Shown here one piece after another: positions 43,022-52,167 of a stretch of DNA of 64,000 bases. The position numbers were made by a program, and so were the translations under genes. Source of the DNA: Muribaculum sp. (GTDB taxonomy: Bacteria; Bacillota; Clostridia; Lachnospirales; Lachnospiraceae); the NCBI GenBank assembly GCA_023663505.1, contig JAMPHH010000009.1, positions 1 to 64,000 of the forward strand. The letters are read 5' to 3'. The notes under the pieces were generated by a model, which made no database searches, had not been told where the DNA came from, and saw only the letters and a list, made by a program, of their open reading frames with translations. Each line of letters opens with the position of its first letter. Position 1 is the stretch's first letter.

Positions 43022-43785
43022 AAGGATTACTGATAAAGGATTTCTTCTGCCTGAAAAAGCAGTTGACGAACTATGTATTCATTATTGTGGGGGTCATTGT
43101 GATTTCCGTTCTATTTGTGCTGAGCTACAATTTCGGCAATATCCATGCGGGTTTTGCGGAGATGGTGGATTCAGGTCAAAACGCGGAGTCAGATATTGTT
43201 ATGATTGCAACTACGGCGTTGCTTCTGTTTATGATGATTCCGCTCGCGTGTACGGGGGATATCACCAATCTGTTCACAGATGATGAGAACGCTTCCTTTT
43301 ATAAGGTGGCGTCCGCGCTGCCGATTCCCGTCGGCAAAAGAGTCGCCTGTCGGTTTCTGGCAGGTTATCTGTTTATTGCGGTTGGAATGGCGGTCGATTT
43401 TGTCATGACCGTTATTTTGTCAGCTCTCACGGATATCATTTACTTCGGGAGATTTTGTGGAGTGATTGTGACCTTTTCCTCCATTATGCTCATGTATGTC
43501 AGCCTGTTGATTTTATTGATGTATGTCCTCGGGAATGGAAAATCCGCATATGCGGGCACGATTGTGCTGTTCCTTGGAGCGGCTGCATATGTGCTCGCCA
43601 ATCTCAGCCGATTTCAAGCCTTTATGCTTGGCTCAGATGAAAACGCGCTGCTTGATTTATATGAGCAGACCACGGATTTTATCTTCCATAAATCATATAT
43701 TTTGTTGATTGCCGCGGTTGTTCTTTCCGGCGCGGCGTATCTTGCGGCGGTGCAGACAGCCAAGAGAAAAAGAGGTGTTGCGTAA
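43018..43785 (+). CDS. ABC-2 type permease subunit 1
   Basis: 255 aa from ATG 43018, overlapping the ATPase stop. It begins MKGLLIKDFFCLKKQ, the usual start of ABC-2 permeases, and has six hydrophobic helices. It forms a pair with the next permease, which overlaps it by 1 nt. The substrate is unknown; antibiotic peptides, lipids or ions are typical for this type. Confidence 0.85.
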   Translation: MKGLLIKDFFCLKKQLTNYVFIIVGVIVISVLFVLSYNFGNIHAGFAEMVDSGQNAESDIVMIATTALLLFMMIPLACTGDITNLFTDDENASFYKVASALPIPVGKRVACRFLAGYLFIAVGMAVDFVMTVILSALTDIIYFGRFCGVIVTFSSIMLMYVSLLILLMYVLGNGKSAYAGTIVLFLGAAAYVLANLSRFQAFMLGSDENALLDLYEQTTDFIFHKSYILLIAAVVLSGAAYLAAVQTAKRKRGVA

Positions 43786-44576
43786 TGGCAGGTCTTTTAT
43801 ATAAGGATTTTGTAGGAATCAAGGGGAGCAAAATTGTCCTGATTCTCACGGTATGCACAATTTTATTTCTTATAATAAGGCTCGCGTTTCCGGGAAATGT
43901 GAGCGCGTCTGTGGCGGACGGCATCGGCGTGAGGGAGACGGAGAGCGGAGAGCTCGTTGCGGTCACGGCCGGAGATTTGCGGGACGCTTTCCTGATCATG
44001 CCGCCGATGCTGCTCATTGCCTGCGGGCTGATACTGCCGTCCGTATGGACTATGGCGATCTGCAAGAACGATGAAGCCAACAGGACGAGACAGTTTACCG
44101 GAACGCTCCCGCTTGAGCAAAACGCGTATATCGCATCGAAGTACCTGTTTATCGGGATTGCCGTTTATATCTTATTTTCCTTGGAAAGCATGTGGATCAT
44201 TATCTTTAACAGTGTGGCAGGGGAGAACCCCGCGAGTGAAATTATCGTAATCTTTGCTCAATTGCTGGTTGTACTCTGCGGAATTTCGCTACTGCTTGCC
44301 TCCGTAGAGCTGCCTTTTTTTATCACGCTAGGGGTCAAAAGGGGCGCTATGATAAAAACAGCAATTTTAGAGGGCGTCGCTTTTCTTGTGATTGCGTACT
44401 TATTCTTTGGGGATCTGGGGCTTTTTGAAAGGTATCATATTTACGCTCTTGCGGATTGGTGTCGGGAACATACCGTGATTGTGGCGCTTATTTCGATTCT
44501 GTCACCGATCGCGGCTCTTTTGATTTATTGGCTTTCCTATCGGATTACCTGTAAAGTCAATCAGGACAGGGAGTAG
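43785..44576 (+). CDS. ABC-2 type permease subunit 2
   Basis: 263 aa, start overlapping the previous stop (TAATG). Begins MAGLLYKDFVGIKG and has six helices plus an external loop at residues about 35-70. It is the second half of a heterodimeric exporter with 43018-43785, driven by the ATPase at 41981. A CPBP-family membrane protein follows by 4 nt. Confidence 0.85.
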   Translation: MAGLLYKDFVGIKGSKIVLILTVCTILFLIIRLAFPGNVSASVADGIGVRETESGELVAVTAGDLRDAFLIMPPMLLIACGLILPSVWTMAICKNDEANRTRQFTGTLPLEQNAYIASKYLFIGIAVYILFSLESMWIIIFNSVAGENPASEIIVIFAQLLVVLCGISLLLASVELPFFITLGVKRGAMIKTAILEGVAFLVIAYLFFGDLGLFERYHIYALADWCREHTVIVALISILSPIAALLIYWLSYRITCKVNQDRE

Positions 44577-44580
44577 AGAT

Positions 44581-45768
44581 ATGATTCGTGAAGGTATATC
44601 AATGGATAAAAAGCGGCTCGTTATTTTTTTGATTCTTGCATTTGCCATGACTTGGCTTATTTTCTGCCCATACATTTTATCGGGGCATGTCTGGGCGGCG
44701 GAGGGTGAGATTTCCGCCATGGAGCAATTGGTGTGCCTTGGAATGCTCTGCCCGACTCTGGCGATGCTGCTGACGAGATATATCACCAAGGAGGGGTTTG
44801 CCGTCACGGGAGAGGGTTCCATGCTGCTTGGGATTCGGCTCAAGGGCAGGAGGTGGATTTATCTTCTGACCGCCATGCTCCTGCCGTGGATTTATTATGA
44901 GCTTGGCGGCGTGCTGACGCTTATTTTATCGCCCGAGGCTTTTGATGTGATTTATCCGACAGTTTTAGGCATTGCGGAGGACGAGTGGGTTGTCATTTTC
45001 ATACAGCCGATTGCCATGATGGTCTCAGGCGCGATAGCTTCATTTGCCGCGTTTGGGGAGGAGGCAGGGTGGCGGGGCTACATGATGCCCAAATTGATCA
45101 GGCTCTGCGGAGTCCCCAAAGCGATACTCATCGGCGGAAGCATATGGGGAATGTGGCATTGGCCGCTTACCTATATTGGACATAATTTCGGGACGGAATA
45201 TTTGGGATATCCCTTTGTCGGATTTGCAATGATGTGCGTTTTGTGCATATTTATAGGGATAATTTTGACTTTTTTGACGTACAGGAGCGGCTCTGTATGG
45301 CCTGCGGCGATTCTCCATGCCGTTAATAATTCGTCGCCCTCCATTCTCCAATATTTTATCAATCAGGATAAAATTACCGACTGGAAAGCGGACAGTGTGG
45401 CGGCATTTTTGATTCGTATGCTGCCGATGATGGTCATTGCTTCCATTGTATTGGTGAGATGGGTGAGGGAGATGAAGAAGCATAAATGCCTATGCTGCGG
45501 CTATAAAACATTAGATGCGCGGGGAGATTATGATATATGCCCTGTCTGCTTTTGGGAAGACGATGCATACATTATTTTCGGGGAAGATTCGATTAAGAGC
45601 CTGTATTATGAAGATGAGCCAACCGAAAATGAGCTGTTGGATATTCCGTCAGAAGCAAATCACGGCTTGACATTGAGACAAGGGCAGGAAAACTATTGCC
45701 TTTATGGAGCCTGTGAAAAGGAGATGCTGCCATATGTCAGAAAGCCGCGTATGAGTGAAGAAGCTTAA
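44581..45768 (+). CDS. CPBP intramembrane protease fused to a CPCC cysteine-rich domain
   Basis: 395 aa from ATG 44581 (an alternative ATG at 44602 with GAAGG upstream would shorten it by 7 residues). Residues about 10-300 are a CPBP (CAAX protease and bacteriocin-processing) domain with EEAGWRGYMMPKL, the second motif WGMWHWPL and a third with HAVNNSSP. Residues about 300-395 are a cytoplasmic CPCC-type cysteine-rich domain (CLCCGYKTLD, ICPVCFWEDD, YGACEKEMLPYVRKP). CPCC domains usually stand alone; the fusion is unusual. Next to an ABC-2 exporter, a role in peptide processing or self-immunity is plausible. Confidence 0.85.
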   Translation: MIREGISMDKKRLVIFLILAFAMTWLIFCPYILSGHVWAAEGEISAMEQLVCLGMLCPTLAMLLTRYITKEGFAVTGEGSMLLGIRLKGRRWIYLLTAMLLPWIYYELGGVLTLILSPEAFDVIYPTVLGIAEDEWVVIFIQPIAMMVSGAIASFAAFGEEAGWRGYMMPKLIRLCGVPKAILIGGSIWGMWHWPLTYIGHNFGTEYLGYPFVGFAMMCVLCIFIGIILTFLTYRSGSVWPAAILHAVNNSSPSILQYFINQDKITDWKADSVAAFLIRMLPMMVIASIVLVRWVREMKKHKCLCCGYKTLDARGDYDICPVCFWEDDAYIIFGEDSIKSLYYEDEPTENELLDIPSEANHGLTLRQGQENYCLYGACEKEMLPYVRKPRMSEEA

Positions 45769-45788
45769 GGCTGTGTTGGTGTAAAAAA

Positions 45789-45838
45789 GTCGGGAAAGCT
45801 GCAGGAGATAACGCCCTGCGGCTTTCCCGACATTTTTT
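45789..45838 (+). terminator. Strong bidirectional terminator after the exporter operon
   Basis: GTCGGGAAAGC(T)GCAGG pairs with CCTGC(G)GCTTTCCCGAC, followed by ATTTTTTG and preceded by AAAAAA. The rest of the 423-nt gap 45769-46191 holds no gene; a TATAAT at 46087-46092 is a possible -10 for the next gene without a good -35. Confidence 0.92.
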
Positions 45839-46191
45839 GTTCTCTTTTTGTGACTGTTCAGAACCAAGCAAACATGCAGCGTTTACAGCGTTGACTGTTT
45901 ACCATATTCTTATCCTCTCCATCTTGGCGGCAATCACCCCTCAAAAGCCGTACAATCTTCGGAATATCCCCGTATTTTTGGCATATACATATAAAGTGGC
46001 GGTTTTACAATAGTAAAAACTGCTAACAAAATTAAAAAAAGGATAAAAATTTTGTGAAATATATACATTTTTGTTCAGAACTGTGTTATAATCAATTTAT
46101 CATCAGAAATAAGGTGTCGGGAGGCAACCGATATACGCGGGAACTATATAATAATTATGGAGTTACAGAAGGGATCGGCAAAGGAGTAAGT

Positions 46192-46836
46192 ATGGATTTA
46201 AGGGAAGTAAACGGAGAGGGCATCGATAGCTGGCAGGAGGTAACATTGGTTTACAATGCGGCCCTCAGGCAGATAGAGACCAGAATGGAGATACTGAATG
46301 ATGAGTTTCAGCATGTGCATCAATACAATCCCATTGAGCATATCAAGGCGCGCATCAAGACGCCGGAGAGTATTGTCAAGAAGCTGAAGCGGCATGGGCA
46401 TGAGTCTACAATCGACAATATGGTCAAGCATGTGAATGATATCGCGGGTATCCGTGTGATCTGTTCTTTTACCTCGGATATTTATCGCATTGCGGAGATG
46501 ATCAGTGAGCAGAAGGACATTCGGGTGATCTGTGTCAAGGATTATATTACATATCCCAAGCCCAGCGGCTACAAGAGCTATCACATGATCGTGACGGTTC
46601 CGGTGTATCTGTCTGACCGTATTGTAGATACTAAGGTCGAAATACAGATTCGCACGGTTGCCATGGATTTTTGGGCGAGTCTGGAGCATAAGATACATTA
46701 CAAGTTCGAGGGGGACGCGCCGGAGCATATTCGCAACGAATTGGTGGAGTGCGCCCATATGGTGTCGGATTTGGACGCCAGAATGCTGTCCCTGAGCGAG
46801 GAAATCACAAGCCTGAGCCGTTTGGGAGAGGGCTGA
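46192..46836 (+). CDS. Small alarmone synthetase (RelA/SpoT domain only)
   Basis: 214 aa from ATG 46192 (AAGGAG upstream; the longer open frame from 46054 covers the -10 region). It makes (p)ppGpp from ATP and GDP/GTP. Motifs: RIKTPESIVKKLKRHG, DIAGIRVIC, the substrate loop PKPSGYKSYH, and VEIQIRTVAMDFWASLEHKIHYK. There is no hydrolase, TGS or ACT domain, and the size matches YjbM/RelQ-type enzymes, which act as tetramers. It is a single-gene unit followed by a palindromic element. Confidence 0.92.
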   Translation: MDLREVNGEGIDSWQEVTLVYNAALRQIETRMEILNDEFQHVHQYNPIEHIKARIKTPESIVKKLKRHGHESTIDNMVKHVNDIAGIRVICSFTSDIYRIAEMISEQKDIRVICVKDYITYPKPSGYKSYHMIVTVPVYLSDRIVDTKVEIQIRTVAMDFWASLEHKIHYKFEGDAPEHIRNELVECAHMVSDLDARMLSLSEEITSLSRLGEG

Positions 46837-46844
46837 TAAAAGGT

Positions 46845-46946
46845 AAGGGGCTGTCGCGCTAAGGAAGATAAATACAGAACATTGTAGAATATGGTTACAT
46901 TTCATACAATGTTCAGTATCTTCAATACTTAGTGTGACAGCCCCTT
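46845..46946. repeat. Long imperfect palindrome after the alarmone synthetase gene
   Basis: AAGGGGCTGTC (46845-46855) pairs with GACAGCCCCTT (46936-46946). Inside, GAACATTGTA pairs with TACAATGTTC and further segments (CTAAG/CTTAG, AGAT or ATAC parts) extend an almost continuous 102-nt hairpin. It may be a terminator or a MITE-like remnant. The rest of the 433-nt gap 46837-47269 contains a weak GCCCGG/CCGGGC hairpin (46973-46998) and a promoter. Confidence 0.75.
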
Positions 46947-47184
46947 ATAAAAAAGGATATAGACAGAGGAGTGCCCGGATACCTTTCAGCACCCGGGCTA
47001 TTATGAAAAAATTATCTAATGTCTTATCTGTATCTGAGATAAAGTATAGCAAGCGAATATGAACAAAGTATGAACATGCTGTAAATACTCGGTTAATATT
47101 ACGAAAACAGACCAAGAACAAGAGAAAAAATGAACAATGTGCACAAAAATATAGGATTTATTCACAGCTTTTACCCGATATAAG

Positions 47185-47213
47185 TTGTCAGTGAGCGGAA
47201 AAAATGTTAAAAT
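47185..47213 (+). promoter_or_regulatory. Sigma-A promoter of the coiled-coil protein gene
   Basis: TTGTCA (47185-47190), 17-nt spacer, TAAAAT (47208-47213); the gene starts at 47270 with GGAGGAGG. Confidence 0.7.
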
Positions 47214-47269
47214 AAATCCATATGCAGGGCAATAAACGGACGAAAGGTTTTATTTATGGAGGAGGACTT

Positions 47270-48484
47270 ATGGATACTTTTATGGACAAGCTGGCACAGA
47301 AATTTACCGCACAGGAAATGATCAAGGCGAATGCGGCTGCGGAGACCGAGGAGATGAACCGCCTGAGGGCGCAGGTGCAGGAGTACACGGAATGCCTGAA
47401 TCGTATGCAGAGGATTTGCGCAGAGATAGAGCAGACGGCGGCTGACGCGAAGGGTAAGGTGGATTCCGCCCAGTTGAACACGGACGACCTCAGAGCGCAG
47501 CTTGTGGAGCTTCAGCAAAAGATGCAGACATCTGCGTTGGAGGGTGACAGTATTGGCGGGAGTATGCTGGCAGAGCAGATTGACGTTCTGCGGACGGCAC
47601 AGGCGGAGCAGTTTAACAGCCTGCGGAGCGAGCAGACGATGCAGTTCAACAGTCTGCGCAGCGAACAGGCACAGCAGCTTGACAGCCTGAAAAGCGAGCA
47701 GGCGCAGCAGCTTGACAGCCTTAAGAACGAGCAGGCGCAGCAGCTTGACAGCTTTAAGAATGAGCAGGCGCAGCAGCTTGACAGCTTTAAGAATGAGCAG
47801 GCAGCTCAGGTCAACAGCCTGAGAACCGCCCAGACGGAACAGTTTGACAATCTGAGGAGCGAGCAGAGCCTTGGGTTCACCAATATGCAGGACGCGCAGC
47901 AGGGTCAGTTAGAAGGGCTGCGCGGCATCTTGGACAATCAGCTCTCTGGCATCAGAGATGTGCAGGCACAGCAGCTCGAGGACATTCGCGGTCTGCAGGA
48001 GCAGCAGCTCGAGAGTATTCGGGGGTTGCAGAGGAATCAACTGGACGGCTTCAAGGGGATTCAAGATGCCCAGTTTGAGACTCTGAAGGTCTCCATTGAG
48101 GATCAGCTTGACGGCGTGCGGAGTATGGTGAAGGCGCAGGTGAGCGGGATCAAGAGCGGGCAGGAGAGCCAGCTTGAGAGCATTCATGGCGAGCTTGAGT
48201 CGCAGAGCAGGCTATTGGAGACACAGCTCGGAGAATTGAAGACGAACCTTGAGACGCAGCTCAATGACTCCAACGAGTTTGTGCATAAGGAGTGCGTGAA
48301 GGTATATCGAAATGTGCAGGCTGTGGTTGGAGAGGAGAATAACAGGCAGAGCGACAGTCTGGAGATTATGATAAGACCTGTCAGCTCGAAGGTGAAGAAT
48401 GTGTTCTCCATATCCGTCGCTGCGTTGGTGTTCTCCCTGCTAAGCGTGATATTGCAGATTTTGAGTATTTTAAAGATTTTTTAG
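47270..48484 (+). CDS. Tail-anchored hendecad coiled-coil protein
   Basis: 404 aa from ATG 47270. Residues about 20-100 are ordinary coiled coil. Residues about 100-300 are 11-residue (hendecad) repeats of the type EQAQQLDSLKN and QQLESIRGLQE, predicting a long right-handed or straight coiled coil. Near the C-terminus one hydrophobic helix (about 380-402) would anchor it, with no signal peptide, so the rod is cytoplasmic. The central repeats (47660-47810) are nearly identical at DNA level. I know no named family; such rods can act as membrane tethers or spacers. The next gene starts 19 nt downstream. Confidence 0.7.
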   Translation: MDTFMDKLAQKFTAQEMIKANAAAETEEMNRLRAQVQEYTECLNRMQRICAEIEQTAADAKGKVDSAQLNTDDLRAQLVELQQKMQTSALEGDSIGGSMLAEQIDVLRTAQAEQFNSLRSEQTMQFNSLRSEQAQQLDSLKSEQAQQLDSLKNEQAQQLDSFKNEQAQQLDSFKNEQAAQVNSLRTAQTEQFDNLRSEQSLGFTNMQDAQQGQLEGLRGILDNQLSGIRDVQAQQLEDIRGLQEQQLESIRGLQRNQLDGFKGIQDAQFETLKVSIEDQLDGVRSMVKAQVSGIKSGQESQLESIHGELESQSRLLETQLGELKTNLETQLNDSNEFVHKECVKVYRNVQAVVGEENNRQSDSLEIMIRPVSSKVKNVFSISVAALVFSLLSVILQILSILKIF

Positions 48485-48502
48485 GAAAGTTGGTTTGTTG
48501 AT

Positions 48503-49066
48503 ATGGCAAAAGAGATTTGGAAGCCGGGCAATATGCTCTACCCCTTGCCTGTTGTGATGGTGAGCGTTGCGGATCAAAACGGCAGGAATAATATTATCAC
48601 CTTGGCGTGGGTGGGGACGGTTTGTTCCGAGCCGCCCATGGTGTCCATCTCCGTGAGACCGGAGCGGTATTCCTATCCGATCTTGAAGGAGACCGGTGAA
48701 TTTGTCATCAACCTGACAACGAAGGAGTTGGTGTTTGCCACGGATTATTGTGGTGTGAAAAGCGGACGCGATGTAGATAAATTCAAGGAGATGCATTTGA
48801 CGGCGCAGCCCGCGTCGGAGGTTAAGGCGCCCCTGATTGCCGAGAGCCCGGTCAATATTGAATGCAGGGTGAGAGAGGTCAGGGCGTTGGGGTCCCATGA
48901 TATGTTTTTGGCTGATGTGGTAGCTGTCCATGCGGAAAGCAGCTATATGGACGAGAACCATAAATTCCACTTGGAGCAGGCGGAGCCGATCGTCTATTCC
49001 CACGGGACATATTTCTCCTGCGGAGAGTCACTGGGCACCTTTGGTTATAGTGTACGCAAGAAGTAA
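48503..49066 (+). CDS. Flavin reductase family protein (flavoredoxin-like)
   Basis: 187 aa. FMN-binding split-barrel fold: NMLYPLPVVMVSVAD near the start and ITLAWVGTVCSEPPMVSISVRPERYSY, matching flavoredoxin and NADH:FMN reductase-like proteins. Cys residues at CGVKSGRDVDKF and SCGESLG may contribute to redox chemistry. Probably cytoplasmic electron transfer through FMN in an anaerobe; the partner is unknown. It sits 19 nt after the coiled-coil gene, so it may share its transcript. Confidence 0.88.
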   Translation: MAKEIWKPGNMLYPLPVVMVSVADQNGRNNIITLAWVGTVCSEPPMVSISVRPERYSYPILKETGEFVINLTTKELVFATDYCGVKSGRDVDKFKEMHLTAQPASEVKAPLIAESPVNIECRVREVRALGSHDMFLADVVAVHAESSYMDENHKFHLEQAEPIVYSHGTYFSCGESLGTFGYSVRKK

Positions 49067-49115
49067 CTGTGTTGCAGAAGATGATATTTGAGCACTATGA
49101 TAGAGTGTCCGGTTT

Positions 49116-49145
49116 GGGGGAGTCTAACAAGCTCCCTCTTTTTAT
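49116..49145 (+). terminator. Probable terminator after the flavin reductase gene
   Basis: GGGGGAG pairs with CTCCCTC over a 9-nt loop, followed by TTTTT. The remainder of the 382-nt gap 49067-49448 shows no convincing gene; a TATAAT at 49204-49209 lacks a good -35. Confidence 0.65.
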
Positions 49146-49390
49146 GGCGTCCTTGCCATAACGATGGCTGCTTCCGGCGAGGAATATTTTGCTGCGATCG
49201 GGGTATAATCCATATAGCATTCATCAATGCTGACCTGCTCGATATCGGGGCAGATATTTACCAAATAATAACTACTTTACAAGCATTATAAATATTGGTA
49301 GAATGTAAGCGTTGCAGCTTGACCTTCGGCTGAACCATTACATGTGAAACGTTACGGTGCGCTGCGGTTCGCGCGCCAAACAGGAAATAC

Positions 49391-49430
49391 CGGCATTGAT
49401 TGCCGACAGTATCGCGGGTACAGGCCCGCG
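49391..49430 (+). promoter_or_regulatory. Two tandem hairpins in the leader of the M23 peptidase gene
   Basis: CGGCA (49391-49395) pairs with TGCCG (49401-49405), and CGCGGG (49413-49418) with CCCGCG (49425-49430), ending 19 nt before ATG 49449 and close to its GAGGG ribosome binding site. They could modulate translation. Confidence 0.4.
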
Positions 49431-49448
49431 GTATGCGAGGGTATATTT

Positions 49449-51023
49449 ATGAATTTTCTAACGAAAAAATTAAAACTTACATATGTGGAAATGACATTCC
49501 TGACCCTGTTTGTCTGTATGCTTTTTCTGGAGGGTTATAAGGGCTTTGAGGCTTCAGGAGAAAATTACTTTCATGTATTTTTGAATGGTGTGGAGATTGG
49601 CGCCGTGGCGGACGAGGATACGGCGAGGGAGCTTTTGGTGGACGCCCGAAGGGAGCTTGCGGCTAAGAGCGACGAGCTGATCTTTATTGAGACGGATATG
49701 ACCGTGGAGGGCGAGGAAACGCTCTGGGGGGCGCTTGACAGGAAGGAGACCATGCTTTCCCGCATGACGGAGGTTATGCAGGGAAGTGTCAAGGAGACGA
49801 TGCATCGCTCGTACACGTTGAAGGTGAACGAGTATATGGTCAATCTGGGAAGTGTGGACGAGGTGCAGAGACTGCTGCAGGCGGCAGTCGATAAATATGA
49901 TACCGACGGGCTTTTTCATGTGGAGCTTTCTCGGGACACCAACCGGGAGCTTGGCACTCTGACGGCAAGCGTGATGATGAAGGAGGACGAGAGTGAGGGT
50001 CAGCCCCTTGATTATGTGGCTGCCGGGGTGGAGACTGTCATATCGCAGATAGGAAAGGACGTGTATGACGGCAGGGAAAAGGGCTTCGGGGACTATGACT
50101 TAGGGTTGAAATCCATGAATTTTGCGGAGGAAGTGGAGATTGTGGAGGCGTATCTTCCCGAGAGCCAGCTTTGTACCTTGGAGCAGGCGATCGAGGAGGT
50201 GATCAAGGAGCAGGAGACTCCCAGTGAGTATACGATCGAGTCAGGCGACACTCTCTCAGAGATCGCCATCAAGGTCAATATTCCCATAGATAAGATCGTG
50301 GAGCTCAACAGCGAGAAGCTGGTGGACGAAAACTCCATGATACGCGTGGGGGACAAGCTGATCATCACCGTGCCGGAGCCGGAGCTTTCCGTGGAGCGCA
50401 TGGAGGAGAATTATTATGAGGAAAGCTATAACGCTGATATTATTTATATAGAAAACGATGATTGGTACACTGATCATACGGTGGTGCATCAGCAGCCCTC
50501 CACGGGATTCCGCAGGATAGTGGCAGATGTGTATTACCTGAATGACAAGGAGGTCTCCAGAGAGATTCTAAAGGAGGAGGTCTTGATGGAGGCGGTGCCC
50601 AAGATCGTGGAGCGCGGGACGAGGATTCCGCCCACGTATATCAAGCCTATCTCCGGCGGCAGACTCTCCTCGCCGTTTGGCAGACGAACAGCTCCCACCA
50701 AGGGAGCCAGTACCTACCACAAGGGCATCGACTGGGCAGTTCCCACCGGAACCGCAGTGTATGCGTCCTGTGGCGGCACGGTCGCGAAAGCGGGCTGGGG
50801 AAGCGGCTACGGTTATGTAGTGTATATCAACCATGAGGACGGCAAGCAGACCCGCTACGGACATCTGTCGAAGGTGTTGGTGAAGTCGGGGCAGACCGTA
50901 AAGCAGGGCGAGCGGATCGCGCTGAGCGGCAACACGGGCGTGAGCACGGGACCTCATTTGCATTTTGAGATCATAGTGAACGGATCTGCGGTGAATCCGA
51001 ATAATTATCTGAATAAGTATTGA
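49449..51023 (+). CDS. Envelope M23 peptidase with LysM and G5 domains
   Basis: 524 aa from ATG 49449. An N-terminal signal-anchor (residues about 10-28) is followed by an unassigned region up to 285, then LysM (about 290-340: YTIESGDTLSEIA...IRVGDKLIITV) and G5 (about 345-415: VVHQQPSTG ... VERGTRIPP). The M23 (LytM) zinc peptidase domain (about 425-524) has HKGIDWAVP and HLHFEI, carrying the zinc and catalytic residues. It cuts peptidoglycan cross-bridges outside the membrane, typically in cell division, growth or sporulation. The catalytic set is intact. Confidence 0.92.
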   Translation: MNFLTKKLKLTYVEMTFLTLFVCMLFLEGYKGFEASGENYFHVFLNGVEIGAVADEDTARELLVDARRELAAKSDELIFIETDMTVEGEETLWGALDRKETMLSRMTEVMQGSVKETMHRSYTLKVNEYMVNLGSVDEVQRLLQAAVDKYDTDGLFHVELSRDTNRELGTLTASVMMKEDESEGQPLDYVAAGVETVISQIGKDVYDGREKGFGDYDLGLKSMNFAEEVEIVEAYLPESQLCTLEQAIEEVIKEQETPSEYTIESGDTLSEIAIKVNIPIDKIVELNSEKLVDENSMIRVGDKLIITVPEPELSVERMEENYYEESYNADIIYIENDDWYTDHTVVHQQPSTGFRRIVADVYYLNDKEVSREILKEEVLMEAVPKIVERGTRIPPTYIKPISGGRLSSPFGRRTAPTKGASTYHKGIDWAVPTGTAVYASCGGTVAKAGWGSGYGYVVYINHEDGKQTRYGHLSKVLVKSGQTVKQGERIALSGNTGVSTGPHLHFEIIVNGSAVNPNNYLNKY

Positions 51024-51049
51024 TAAAAATTGCTTTTACAGTAAGAATA

Positions 51050-51115
51050 TGGTAAAATTGTTTTGGCGAATGCCGCGGGGGTGTTGACTCGTTTTGCGAA
51101 TATTGTGCCTGCACA
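51050..51115 (+). repeat. Possible R1 fragment upstream of pseB
   Basis: TTTTGGCGAATGCCGCGGGGGTGTTGACT at about 51060 resembles the right end of R1 (TTTGGCGAATGCCGCAAGGTTGTTGACT at 55967-55994). Confidence 0.5.
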
Positions 51116-51158
51116 ATGCGTAACAACACGCATGAAAGCTCGCAGGTTACGGAAAGGC

Positions 51159-52166
51159 ATGGTTATTAGTGTGTTAAATAATAAGGTTGTTTTGATAACA
51201 GGTGGAACGGGGAGCTTTGGAAAGGCGTTTACCAAGTATGTGCTGACCCATTATACGCCCAAAAAGATCATTATTTATTCAAGGGACGAGTTCAAGCAGT
51301 TCCTTATGCAGAATGAATTCAAAGAGTATGCGGATAAGCTTCGGTTCTTTATCGGGGACGTGCGTGATAAGGAGCGTCTGGTCAGGGCGTTGGAGGGCGT
51401 TGATTATGTGGTGCACGCCGCCGCCTTGAAGCAGGTGCCTGCCTGTGAGTACAATCCAAACGAGGCGATCAAGACCAATATCCATGGCGCGCAGAATGTG
51501 ATTGACGCGTCTCTGGATACAGGCGTGCGGAAGGTGGTGGCACTGTCCACGGACAAGGCGGTGAATCCGGTGAATCTCTACGGCGGCACGAAGTTGGTGT
51601 CGGACAAGCTCTTTATCGCGGCGAACGCCTATGCAGGGACGAAGGACATCTGCTTTTCCATCGTGCGCTACGGCAATGTGGCGGGGAGCAGGGGGTCTGT
51701 TATCCCCAAATTCTACGATATGATCAAGAACGGGTGCACGGAGCTCACCGTGACAGATTATCGCATGACGCGCTTCTGGATCAGTCTGCAGGAGGGCGTG
51801 GAGTTGGTGATCAAGGCGTTGGAGGAGTCCACGGGGGGCGAAACCTTTATCTCCAAGATTCCCTCCTTCAAGATCACGGATCTTGCGGAGGCAATGCTTC
51901 CCGGGTGCAAGACAAAGGAGATCGGAATCTATCCCGGCGAGAAGCTTCATGAGATTATGGTGACAGTGGAGGATTCCCTGACCACCTACGAATATGATAA
52001 GCATTTCATCGTCTATCCGCAGGTCAAGTGGAATAGCAAGCAGAGGATCAACGAGTCCGGCAAAAGGGTTGAGGAGGGCTTCTCTTACAGCTCCGGCAAT
52101 AATACAGAGTGGCTGAGCGTGGAGCAGATTCGCGAACGCTTACAGACGCTTGATTTGGAGAAATAA
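51159..52166 (+). CDS. pseB: UDP-N-acetylglucosamine 4,6-dehydratase (inverting)
   Basis: 335 aa from ATG 51159 (GGAAAGG upstream; a GTG at 51171 is possible). First step of pseudaminic acid synthesis: dehydration and C5 epimerisation of UDP-GlcNAc. Motifs: LITGGTGSFGKAF for NADP, IYSRDEFKQ, DVRDKERL, and VHAAALKQVPACEYNP, hallmark sequences of PseB/FlaA1. The catalytic Lys is in NLYGGTKLVSDK, with Met/Gly replacing part of the usual YxxxK. It is followed by pseC after 1 nt. The rest of the pathway lies 42-50 kb upstream in the same window. Confidence 0.93.
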   Translation: MVISVLNNKVVLITGGTGSFGKAFTKYVLTHYTPKKIIIYSRDEFKQFLMQNEFKEYADKLRFFIGDVRDKERLVRALEGVDYVVHAAALKQVPACEYNPNEAIKTNIHGAQNVIDASLDTGVRKVVALSTDKAVNPVNLYGGTKLVSDKLFIAANAYAGTKDICFSIVRYGNVAGSRGSVIPKFYDMIKNGCTELTVTDYRMTRFWISLQEGVELVIKALEESTGGETFISKIPSFKITDLAEAMLPGCKTKEIGIYPGEKLHEIMVTVEDSLTTYEYDKHFIVYPQVKWNSKQRINESGKRVEEGFSYSSGNNTEWLSVEQIRERLQTLDLEK

Positions 52167-52167
52167 T

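Noticed and set aside
49067..49448. Small ORFs on both strands in the gap before the M23 peptidase gene
   Set aside because: No ribosome binding sites, and the translations have skewed composition without recognisable patterns; the gap contains a terminator and leader hairpins.
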